Assembly: GCA_038234815.1 (NCBI GenBank)
Contig: JBBQSU010000053.1
Coordinates: 1-22,464, forward strand
From: JBBQSU01 sp038234815
GTDB taxonomy: Bacteria; Planctomycetota; Phycisphaerae; Tepidisphaerales; Tepidisphaeraceae
Reading direction: 5' to 3'
Length of the DNA: 22,464 nucleotides
In this document: in pieces, positions 5,446-11,534 of the stretch
How the letters are laid out: every line of letters starts with the position of its first letter
Numbering within the stretch: position 1 is the first letter of the stretch
Program-made: the position numbers and the translations under genes
Notes under the pieces: generated by a model
What the model saw: only the letters and a program-made list of their open reading frames with translations
What the model was told of the DNA's origin: nothing
The model's database searches: none

Positions 5446-7113
5446 ATGTCCGACGCCGCGCAGGCCAAACCTCGAACATTTTTGCATCACGCGCGCCTGA
5501 TCGCCGCGCTCACGCTGCTCAGCCGCATTCTGGGACTGGCCCGGGAAGTCGTCGCGGGGCATTTTCTGGGCACGAAGCTGGTGGCCTCGGCGTTCACCAT
5601 GGCTTTCACCGTGCCCAACCTTTTTCGCAAGCTCCTCGGCGAAGGCGCGCTCTCTGCGGCATTTATTCCCCTGTATGCGCAAGCCGATCGCCGCGGAAGC
5701 ACCGAATCTGGCGAATCGGCACAGGATTTTGCCTCGGGCAGCGTCAATCTCCTGCTGCTCATCCTCATCGCCATCACGCTGATTGGTGAAGCACTGCTGG
5801 CCGGCTCGCTTTATCTGACGCGCGGTTCCGATCGTGTCGATCGGCGGCTGATGCTGCAGTTCACCGTCATCATGCTGCCTTACGTGATGCTGGTTTGCGG
5901 GGGGGCTTTTCTCTCGGCGATTTTGCAGGTTCACAAGCGCTTCGGCCCGCCGGCATTTGCCCCGGTCCTGCTCAATGTTTGCCACATCGTCGTGGTGATC
6001 GCCGGCGCCTGGTTTATCGGCCTGCACGGCAAATCCGAAAGCTCGCCACGGGTGGTGCATCTGCAAACGCAGCTGGCCTTCGCGCTGGCGTTTACGGTGC
6101 TGATCGCGGGATCGTTGCAGGTGATGATTCTCCTGCCGGCCTTGCGACAGGTGGGCTTTCGTTTCCGCCCGGGCGCCAATTTCTGGACCCCGGCCACCCG
6201 AAAGATGCTGAAGCTATCGGTACCCGTGGCGCTGGGCGCCGGCGTGCTTCAGCTCTCGGTCCTGCTCGACAAGGGCATCAGTTACACCTTGATGCAGGGC
6301 GTTGAAAATGGCCAGATCGTCAGGCATTTTTCCTTTTTCGGCCATTCCGTTCGCTATCCAATGGAACTGGGCGCGATCCGCAGGCTCGACCTGGCCCAGT
6401 TGCTGTATCAATTTCCCCTCGGCGTATTCGCCATCGCGCTGGCAACGGCGATTTTTCCCAACCTCTCCACCGAGGCCATTGACCAGGACCGCGAAAAATT
6501 CAAGCGCGTCCTGCGGCAGGGCATCGAAGCAACCTTGTGGGAAGGGTTGCCCGCCAGCGTGGGCCTGGTGCTGGTGAGCGAACCGGCCGTGCGGTTGCTC
6601 TTTCAACACGGCCAGATCACCGCTGCCGACTGCTCGCTCATCCGACAATCGGTCTGTTTTTATGCCGCGGGCATCTGGGCTTTTTCCATGCTACAGGTGA
6701 TTAATCGTGCGTTTTATGCCCTGCATGACAGCCTCACCCCGCTCATCGCCAGCGTCGTCAATATCATAGCGAATTTGCTCGTCGAACTGCCCCTGATCTG
6801 GTGGATCGGCGAAGCCGGCATGGCCGTCGGCACACTTGTCAGTTTTTCCATCCAGGCGCTGATTATGCTCTGGATGCTGGACCGCAGGACGGGTGGACTG
6901 AACCTGCGTTCCAGCCGCCGCAATGTCACCGGCATGGTGCTGGTGACGATCCTCATGGGGGCAGTGTGCTACGGCATTCAACTCTCGCCGCTTTACCCAG
7001 TTGGTTCAGGCCGACTCGTCTGGGCCACGCAACTGGCCCTGATCACCGGCGCCGGCGCGATCACCTACCTCGGCGTCTGCCGGCTGATGAAAATCACCAT
7101 TCTGCCGAGATAA
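5446..7113 (+). CDS. murJ: Lipid II flippase MurJ (MviN)
   Basis: This polytopic inner-membrane protein moves lipid-linked peptidoglycan precursor to the outer face. The 555-residue length and about 14 hydrophobic segments fit the MOP-superfamily MurJ group. The N-terminal signature is strong: LLSRILGLAREVVAGHFLGT, ASAFTMAFTVPNLFRKLLGE and GALSAAFIPLYAQ, with the conserved arginines of the central cavity. The middle contains the typical LLYQFPLGVFAIALATAIFP motif (about residues 320-345) and LPASVGLVLVSEPAVRLLFQHG. ATG 5446 is preceded by GGAAACGG, a weak Shine-Dalgarno. An insertion with KGISYTLMQGVENGQIV and about 20 further polar residues (about 277-310) between membrane segments is somewhat longer than in E. 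coli MurJ. It converges with the small membrane proteins downstream; the 58-bp gap has no clear terminator. Confidence 0.95.
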   Translation: MSDAAQAKPRTFLHHARLIAALTLLSRILGLAREVVAGHFLGTKLVASAFTMAFTVPNLFRKLLGEGALSAAFIPLYAQADRRGSTESGESAQDFASGSVNLLLLILIAITLIGEALLAGSLYLTRGSDRVDRRLMLQFTVIMLPYVMLVCGGAFLSAILQVHKRFGPPAFAPVLLNVCHIVVVIAGAWFIGLHGKSESSPRVVHLQTQLAFALAFTVLIAGSLQVMILLPALRQVGFRFRPGANFWTPATRKMLKLSVPVALGAGVLQLSVLLDKGISYTLMQGVENGQIVRHFSFFGHSVRYPMELGAIRRLDLAQLLYQFPLGVFAIALATAIFPNLSTEAIDQDREKFKRVLRQGIEATLWEGLPASVGLVLVSEPAVRLLFQHGQITAADCSLIRQSVCFYAAGIWAFSMLQVINRAFYALHDSLTPLIASVVNIIANLLVELPLIWWIGEAGMAVGTLVSFSIQALIMLWMLDRRTGGLNLRSSRRNVTGMVLVTILMGAVCYGIQLSPLYPVGSGRLVWATQLALITGAGAITYLGVCRLMKITILPR

Positions 7114-7171
7114 CCCGCCCGCTCCACGACCGCTTCGACCGCGCCGCCCCAGTGGTGCTAGCGCTGCGTTG

Positions 7172-7411
7172 TTACATCAAGCGCACAATACCCGCCAGCG
7201 CCACTGCCGCTGCGGCCATGCCAACGATAATCCACCCGAAAATAACCGTCGCCTCCCACGGCACGCGGTTCATCGTGCCGCACTTGATCGACTTGTAAAC
7301 CACCGACACCCCGGCCACCAGCGGAATCACCAGCCACAGCCAGTAATCCCAGATCGGCGGGACATCTAAAAACGGCCGCCTGTAGGCGTATTCTGCCAAC
7401 ATCCAGATCAT
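7172..7411 (-). CDS. Small two-TM membrane protein, hypothetical
   Basis: 79 residues: an aromatic N-terminus (MIWMLAEYAYRRPFLDVPPIWDYW), a first hydrophobic segment (LWLVIPLVAGVSVVYKS, about 25-42) and a second (ATVIFGWIIVGMAAAAVALAGIV, about 54-76). Its ATG overlaps the TGA of the upstream gene (ATGA at 7408-7411), so the two are translationally coupled and probably act together in the membrane. I do not recognise a named family. Confidence 0.7.
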   Translation of the reverse strand: MIWMLAEYAYRRPFLDVPPIWDYWLWLVIPLVAGVSVVYKSIKCGTMNRVPWEATVIFGWIIVGMAAAAVALAGIVRLM

Positions 7412-7869
7412 GCCGGCTCCCGTGTCGCGCGGCTCGTGGCATCAATAATCGCCAGTAAATTCAGCATCCCGGCCACTGCGGTATAAAGCGTGCCGATCTC
7501 CAGCAGACGCACATGCGCCTTGGCCCCGGAGGCCCGATGCCCGGCCGGGTCTGGAATCGACGCCTCGATCGACCACACCCCGCCGGCGATGCTCACCGGC
7601 CCGGCCAAAATCTGCGCGATCGACCACGGCTTAGCCCGGATCTCCCTCACCCACTCCCCGTTCTCTATGGCCTGCCCGTTCTCGTCATACATCGGCACTT
7701 CCAGCAGCCGCACCCCGCCGATGAGCAGCCCGCCCATAAATACCAGCACGATCGTAATCCCGATCACCAGCCCGCGCGTCCGCTGCCCCAGCAATAGATA
7801 CCCCCCGCCGGGCAACAGCCATCCGGCCAAGGCAACAATCGGGGGCAATTTACGCACGTAACTCGACAT
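7408..7869 (-). CDS. Membrane protein, DUF6677-like
   Basis: 153 residues. The N-terminus has a hydrophobic segment with the motif AGWLLPGGGYLLLGQRTRGL, the G/L-rich hallmark of small membrane proteins often annotated DUF6677 in planctomycetes (recalled from family knowledge, not searched). A second segment is IGITIVLVFMGGLLIGG, followed by a polar loop (VPMYDENGQAIENGEW) and two more hydrophobic stretches (QILAGPVSIAGGVWSI and LYTAVAGMLNLLAIID). It is translationally coupled to the downstream 79-residue membrane protein by ATGA. No Shine-Dalgarno is visible at ATG 7869. The function is unknown. Confidence 0.7.
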   Translation of the reverse strand: MSSYVRKLPPIVALAGWLLPGGGYLLLGQRTRGLVIGITIVLVFMGGLLIGGVRLLEVPMYDENGQAIENGEWVREIRAKPWSIAQILAGPVSIAGGVWSIEASIPDPAGHRASGAKAHVRLLEIGTLYTAVAGMLNLLAIIDATSRATREPA

Positions 7870-7914
7870 CGCGGCGAATCGTATGAGGGATCAAACCATC
7901 CAGCAAGCAGCCCT

Positions 7915-8175
7915 TCAGACCGGCATCGTTTCCACGTGCGTAAATTCGTCGAGATTGAGCGTCGTCAACTCGCCATCGGCCTTTTGGATCAGCAATCGGT
8001 CCAGCCAAAGTTTGTCCCCTTTGCTATGGGCAAACCAACTTCCGGTCGTCCGCTGATCGAACCGCAGGATCGTCCCGACCGTTTCACTGGTCAGTGAATA
8101 ATGCCGCGCGGCAATCTGCTGCGTCACTTTCACCTTCGTCCCCGGAAGCAATTGTTTCTTCATCGCATCATCCAT
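7915..8175 (-). CDS. Small hypothetical protein, possibly an SH3-like barrel
   Basis: 86 residues from ATG 8175; ATG 8163 (MKKQLLPG) is an equally possible start and has GGAT 7 nt upstream. The sequence has short alternating beta-strand patterns: PGTKVKVTQQIAARHYSLT, SETVGTILRFDQR, SWFAHSKGDKLWLDRLLIQ and GELTTLNLDEFTHVE. A GT-x-V-K-V opening followed by VGTI resembles small KOW/SH3-like beta-barrels, but this is a guess from strand pattern. It has no signal peptide, so it is probably cytoplasmic. Gaps on both sides are short (45 bp and 185 bp), and nothing in them suggests a role. Confidence 0.6.
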   Translation of the reverse strand: MDDAMKKQLLPGTKVKVTQQIAARHYSLTSETVGTILRFDQRTTGSWFAHSKGDKLWLDRLLIQKADGELTTLNLDEFTHVETMPV

Positions 8176-8360
8176 GCGCAAAAGTATACGCCAACTCCGA
8201 AGCGCCCGGAAGAAGCCTATCCACCCAAGCGAACCTCACGGACATCAAATGCAACGCTATTCTATTTTTTTCACCACAAGCCAGAGCCTTGTGCCACTGA
8301 ACCAAACTTTCCTGCAATAACAAGCGGACCGGGCTTAACTTGATGGCATTAACGCCGTAT

Positions 8361-8894
8361 CTATTTCTTCGTCCACTTCACGCTCAGCAGCACCTCCTCG
8401 CCCGCGTGCAGAATCGCACGCTTGGCGTCGTCGTCGGCAGGGTTCAACGCCGTCACCGTTACCGACAGCGTGCGCTTGCCCCGCTGGCGATACAGATACA
8501 ACTTGCTGTACACGTTCTTATCTTCTTCATACGCCTCGGAAATCCGTATCTCAAAGTTCGGATCGTGTTCAATCTTCGCTTGCTGAATCACCTTCACACC
8601 GGGCTTGGCGCGCTCTTCCCGGATCTTCTTGAGAATGGCAACGGCGATGATGTCCGAAGGCGTCATTCCCTCCGGCTGCACGTTCAACGTCATCCCCCCA
8701 TGGCGATCTTCACTGACAAATACGGCCGAATCCTGCGCCGCATGCTTCTGCGAAAATGCCCACCCCGCCGGGGAATCATATTGCACCTGCCCGTTCAACA
8801 GGGTGCGATGTTCCACCGGCGCGCTCGACGGCCCGGCCCCGCAAAGCAGCAGACTCAATCCCATCAAACCGATCCACACCGGCAAGGATTTCAT
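8361..8894 (-). CDS. Secreted hypothetical protein with signal peptide
   Basis: 177 residues. The signal peptide is MKSLPVWIGLMGLSLLLCGA, with cleavage likely after GPSSA. The LLLC sequence resembles a lipobox but has leucine at -1, so a lipoprotein is uncertain. The mature part starts with LNGQVQYDSPAGWAFSQKH and is a mixed alpha/beta domain reminiscent of PsbP/DUF1795-like folds. This is resemblance only; no catalytic motif is visible. GGAGG lies 8 nt upstream of ATG 8894. It starts 44 bp after the Gfo/Idh/MocA gene on the same strand and may be cotranscribed with it. The 185 bp after it (8176-8360) hold no gene; a CACAAG-(7)-CTTGTG dyad occurs there without a T-run. Confidence 0.7.
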   Translation of the reverse strand: MKSLPVWIGLMGLSLLLCGAGPSSAPVEHRTLLNGQVQYDSPAGWAFSQKHAAQDSAVFVSEDRHGGMTLNVQPEGMTPSDIIAVAILKKIREERAKPGVKVIQQAKIEHDPNFEIRISEAYEEDKNVYSKLYLYRQRGKRTLSVTVTALNPADDDAKRAILHAGEEVLLSVKWTKK

Positions 8895-8938
8895 CGCCGA
8901 CCTCCGCTACCAAGCGACTGATTAACCAGTCTCAACTC

Positions 8939-10048
8939 TCAATCTTCCAGCTTGCCAAACGGCAGATCAGCCCGCATCGGCGCGGGCCGCTCAAACTTCG
9001 CGGTCGGGGTCATGGTCTTGCCCTGCTCGCTGGATTCCAGAAACCCCTGCATCAGGTCCAGAACGGCAAAAGCCAGTTCGCCATTGGCCCGGAACTTCCG
9101 GCCCGACCGAATGGCACACGCCATGTCAGCAGCGCCAATGCTTCGGCCATATCCCTTGACGAACGTGTGCGGCTGCCAGCGCCAGTCTTCATCATCGTTC
9201 TTCCGGTAATGCACCTTTCCGTCAAACCCGTTCGGATCGGGAACGCGCAGCGTCCCTTCCGTGCCATAAATCGTGATCGGCTGAGCGCCGTCGTGCGAAG
9301 CGAACCGCGTGGCGAAGCTGGTGATGATCGACCCGGCGCAACCATTGACGAATTCGATATTCCCCATCACGTGATCCGGCGTTTCCACCTTCATCTTCTT
9401 GCCCTTCTTGGGCTGGCTGGTGATCGTCCGCTCGGGGATCGCGGTCGTGGTCATTCCGCTATAGCGTTTCACCGGGCCGAGCATGTTCAATAAGGCCGTC
9501 AAATAATACGGCCCCATGTCGAACATAGGCCCGCCGCCCACTTCGTAATAAAACTCCGGGCTGGGATGCCAGCTTTCGTGCCCCGGGCAGAGCATGAATG
9601 CCGTGAACGCCACCGGCTTGCCGATCACGCCGTCGTCGATCAGCTTCCGGGCGGTCTGAATCCCCGCGCCCATGAACGTGTCCGGGGCACAGCCGACCAG
9701 TACCTTTTTCTTCTTCGCCGCTTCCAGAATCTGCTGGCCTTCGGATCGGCTGATCGCGAACGGCTTCTCGGCATAAGTGTGCTTGCCCGCTTCGATCGCC
9801 CGCAGCGCAATCTCCGCATGGGCCTTGGGCACCGTCAGGTTCATCACCAGCTCGATCGATTCATCCTTCAACATCTCATCGACGCTCATTACCTTCGGGA
9901 TGTTGAACTCCTTGGCCTTGGCCTCGGCCACCTCGCGGTTCAGGTCCGCGACGCCGGCCACTTCCACCACCGGAAAGTTCTTGGCCATCCCCAGGTAAGC
10001 CCCGCTGATTTTTCCACAACCGATCACGCCCATTTTCACTGGTTTCAT
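8939..10048 (-). CDS. Gfo/Idh/MocA-family NAD(P)-dependent oxidoreductase
   Basis: 369 residues, a typical length. The N-terminal Rossmann fold has GVIGCGKISGAYLG (residues 8-21) and the acidic strand end VAGVADLN. The catalytic-region motif YAEKPFAISRSEG has the conserved E-K-P near residue 96. The C-terminal domain shows GGGPMFDMGPYYLTALLNMLGPV and ITIYGTEGTLRVPDPNGFDG, standard for sugar-related dehydrogenases of this superfamily. It probably oxidises or reduces a sugar, inositol or similar polyol in the cytoplasm; the substrate cannot be inferred. ATG 10048 has AAGGA 7 nt upstream. A plausible promoter lies at 10086-10115. It has no signal or Tat peptide, unlike many planctomycete members. 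Confidence 0.9.
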   Translation of the reverse strand: MKPVKMGVIGCGKISGAYLGMAKNFPVVEVAGVADLNREVAEAKAKEFNIPKVMSVDEMLKDESIELVMNLTVPKAHAEIALRAIEAGKHTYAEKPFAISRSEGQQILEAAKKKKVLVGCAPDTFMGAGIQTARKLIDDGVIGKPVAFTAFMLCPGHESWHPSPEFYYEVGGGPMFDMGPYYLTALLNMLGPVKRYSGMTTTAIPERTITSQPKKGKKMKVETPDHVMGNIEFVNGCAGSIITSFATRFASHDGAQPITIYGTEGTLRVPDPNGFDGKVHYRKNDDEDWRWQPHTFVKGYGRSIGAADMACAIRSGRKFRANGELAFAVLDLMQGFLESSEQGKTMTPTAKFERPAPMRADLPFGKLED

Positions 10049-10085
10049 AGATTTCCTTAAAAATAGATTTCGACTCGATTCGCGG

Positions 10086-10115
10086 AGTATATCGGGCGCC
10101 TCAATCGGCTGCCAC
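10086..10115 (-). promoter_or_regulatory. Candidate promoter of the Gfo/Idh/MocA gene
   Basis: On the minus strand GTGGCA (10110-10115) is followed after 18 bp by TATACT (10086-10091), a 5/6 match to the -10 consensus. It lies 38 bp upstream of the ATG. The -35 is only moderate (4/6). Confidence 0.35.
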
Positions 10116-10613
10116 AGCCTGCCCGCCTTGGCAAGGGTGCAATTTCCCCAAAAAAATCAGATTGGCACCGCCACTATCCGGTTTCTCTCTAATCTCTCCT
10201 TTGGCACGTTGCTTTTTCTGTAAATGGTTTATTTTAATATAGTTACAAAAATTGGCTCCGGGCAAAAGGGGGTCCAAAGGGGGTCCCAAAGAGGTCCCGA
10301 TGGTGTCTTCGAGCAGTCCGAGGCACATCCCGAGCGGATACGGCCGGGGTCCCCAGCGAATGGGTATGGCCAGTTTTCGTAAAGGCATCTCCATCCAGCC
10401 CGATTCTGCTTCAGGGGCCTGGGCCTCTCGTCGGGGTCCGTCCACAGCCCCGAGGCCTGTGCCACTAAAAGCACCACCACCCACAAAATATTGCCACGCC
10501 CACTTGGGTCGCATTCCTGCTGATCGGTCCGGGCCAGGGCAGAAAGCCGACCGCGCCGCGCAAACGCGAGCGGCTAACCAAGCAGTCAAGGCGATGAACG
10601 GATGGTTGCTCAT
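10101..10613 (-). CDS. Doubtful reading frame of module B, conserved start region only (170 aa)
   Basis: ATG 10613 has AGGGAT 7 nt upstream and overlaps the stop of the preceding short frame (ATGA). The N-terminus MSNHPFIALTAWLAARV resembles the module A frame. The rest does not align with A and is rich in W, G, P and R, unlike a well-constrained globular protein. The 3' end runs over the candidate promoter of the oxidoreductase. The start region looks more constrained than the remainder, so this could be a short peptide, a decayed gene or chance. Confidence 0.25.
   Translation of the reverse strand: MSNHPFIALTAWLAARVCAARSAFCPGPDRSAGMRPKWAWQYFVGGGAFSGTGLGAVDGPRREAQAPEAESGWMEMPLRKLAIPIRWGPRPYPLGMCLGLLEDTIGTSLGPPLDPLLPGANFCNYIKINHLQKKQRAKGEIREKPDSGGANLIFLGKLHPCQGGQAVAAD
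10264..10298. repeat. Triple GGGGGTCC box, copy B
   Basis: 35 nt identical to 1648-1682, three tandem 11-12-bp units ending AGAGGTCCC. Flanking sequence differs, so the identity is sharply bounded. Confidence 0.8.
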
Positions 10614-10813
10614 AAATTATCCCTATACCCTATGGGCAAGAGTTGCGCGAATTGGCGCCATTTCGCGCAACTCGGGGTGTCGCAAAATGAGCCTAAATGC
10701 TTTCCCATAAACCGATAAAGAAAAAACCGAAAATTTTCCGATGGGGCTATATTTTGGTGCGCGCTTTTGCACCAAAAAGCGCACCAATTCGCTTGTTGAA
10801 CCTCAGAAGACAT
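10610..10813 (-). CDS. Short conserved frame through the palindromes of module B (about 67 aa)
   Basis: The ATG start gives MSSEVQQANWCAFW; the shared core WCAFW...AHQ...LG-x-F...TPSCA-x-x-RQFAQLLP matches the frame at 1954-2136 without gaps. The stop TGA overlaps the ATG at 10613 (ATGA), the classical arrangement for translational coupling. There is no good Shine-Dalgarno for the start. Cysteines and aromatic residues are frequent. No known family is recognised. The alternative is that the conserved unit is the pair of DNA palindromes and the frame is incidental. Confidence 0.3.
   Translation of the reverse strand: MSSEVQQANWCAFWCKSAHQNIAPSENFRFFLYRFMGKHLGSFCDTPSCAKWRQFAQLLPIGYRDNL
10640..10673. 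repeat. Palindrome P1 of module B
   Basis: A 34-bp inverted repeat with 12-bp perfect arms (GAGTTGCGCGAA and TTCGCGCAACTC) and core TTGGCGCCAT. Only one of the 17 base pairs is mismatched, so it is more symmetric than the copy in A. Confidence 0.85.
10754..10787. repeat. Palindrome P2 of module B
   Basis: 9-bp perfect arms TTGGTGCGC and GCGCACCAA around a 16-bp less symmetric centre. The outer arms match P2 of module A, and the centre-to-centre distance to P1 is again 114 bp. Confidence 0.8.
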
Positions 10814-10954
10814 TGCCGTTCGGCGCCGTAGCCTACGCCGACGACCTCGCTGCAAAAGCCCGAGTAATAAAGATTAGACCGACGCACGAGACCCGAGATG
10901 CCTCCCCTTCAATCTTCTCGATCGTTTTTTTCTAGTTACGCTCCACTTCCCCCC

Positions 10955-10995
10955 GTGTTCGCCGCGGTGAAGTTGTTGCGCCTCGGCGGGAACAC
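10955..10995. other. Inverted repeat in the leader of the basic-tail protein gene
   Basis: GTGTTCGCCG and CGGCGGGAACAC form a stem with one small bulge and a loop of about 19 nt. It ends about 100 bp before ATG 11094. It could be a leader RNA hairpin or a protein site; there is no T-run for termination. Confidence 0.4.
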
Positions 10996-11093
10996 ACGGA
11001 GGCACATGGCCTGCCAGAACGAGTCGTTACGCGCTTGCGACGCTGGACAAGCCCGGTGCTGCGGCCACAATGTCTGTACGGAGCGAAATAATC

Positions 11094-11468
11094 ATGGGCG
11101 AGCGAGAACTGCGTGAGAAATATGGCGGAAAACTGGCCAAGGCAATCAACCGGGCGATCCGGGCGGAGATGCCCGGGGGCAACGAGGCCCTGGACCGGCT
11201 GACCGACCTGGCCGGCCCGGCCTGGCGGAGTGGCTGGGTCGCCAAGAACGGCAAGCACACCCCCGAAGCGGTCCTCTATCAAAAGCACAAGCGCGACGTG
11301 GTGGACAAGATGGAAGCGCAGGTCCGCAGGCAATGGCAGATTCCACCCGCCGTCGACGAGGCTGCCCGCCCGGCCCGATCGCGCAAGGCCGGTGCCGGGA
11401 AGCGCCGGCCCACCGGGGGTCGCAAACCCGCGGGCCGAAAGGGGAAACCCCGTGGAAAGCGAACCTAA
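11094..11468 (+). CDS. Small protein with a highly basic C-terminal tail, hypothetical
   Basis: 124 residues from ATG 11094, which has GGAG about 10 nt upstream; ATG 11070 would add eight residues. Residues 1-90 look globular and helical (MGERELREKYGGKLAKAIN, AVLYQKHKRDVVDKMEAQVRR). The last 30-35 residues are almost only R, K, G, A and P (KAGAGKRRPTGGRKPAGRKG and onward), resembling the tails of histone-like or RNA-binding proteins. A nucleic-acid-binding role is inferred from that tail only. The gene lies between module B and the GT-C glycosyltransferase, 66 bp before the latter on the same strand. A longer minus-strand frame (10932-11516) overlaps it and is judged a shadow. Confidence 0.65.
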   Translation: MGERELREKYGGKLAKAINRAIRAEMPGGNEALDRLTDLAGPAWRSGWVAKNGKHTPEAVLYQKHKRDVVDKMEAQVRRQWQIPPAVDEAARPARSRKAGAGKRRPTGGRKPAGRKGKPRGKRT

Positions 11469-11534
11469 CGTGCCGACGCCAGCGTCAGCGCCAACTTCCA
11501 TCGGCCACCGATCCATAAACGATCACGCCTGACC

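Larger units (their letters stand above)
10264..10787 (-). repeat. Intergenic repeat module B (paired with module A)
   Basis: The same order and orientation as module A: on the minus strand P2 (10754-10787), an 80-bp spacer, P1 (10640-10673), Shine-Dalgarno and ATG (10613), a variable segment and the triple GGGGGTCC box (10264-10298). It lies in the divergent gap between the oxidoreductase and the basic-tail protein. The variable segment is about 55 bp longer than in A. The surrounding stretches 10116-10263 and 10788-10954 contain nothing I can name. Confidence 0.75.

Noticed and set aside
5059..6066. Minus-strand open frame of 335 codons
   Set aside because: It overlaps the Crp/Fnr regulator and MurJ antisense; composition is of shadow type.
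8264..8292. CACAAG-(7)-CTTGTG dyad as a terminator
   Set aside because: Only a 6-bp stem and no T-run follows on either strand in the right position.
10932..11516. Minus-strand open frame of 194 codons
   Set aside because: It is antisense to the 11094-11468 gene. The plus-strand protein has a Shine-Dalgarno and coherent charge pattern; the minus translation is low-complexity G/P/R/S.
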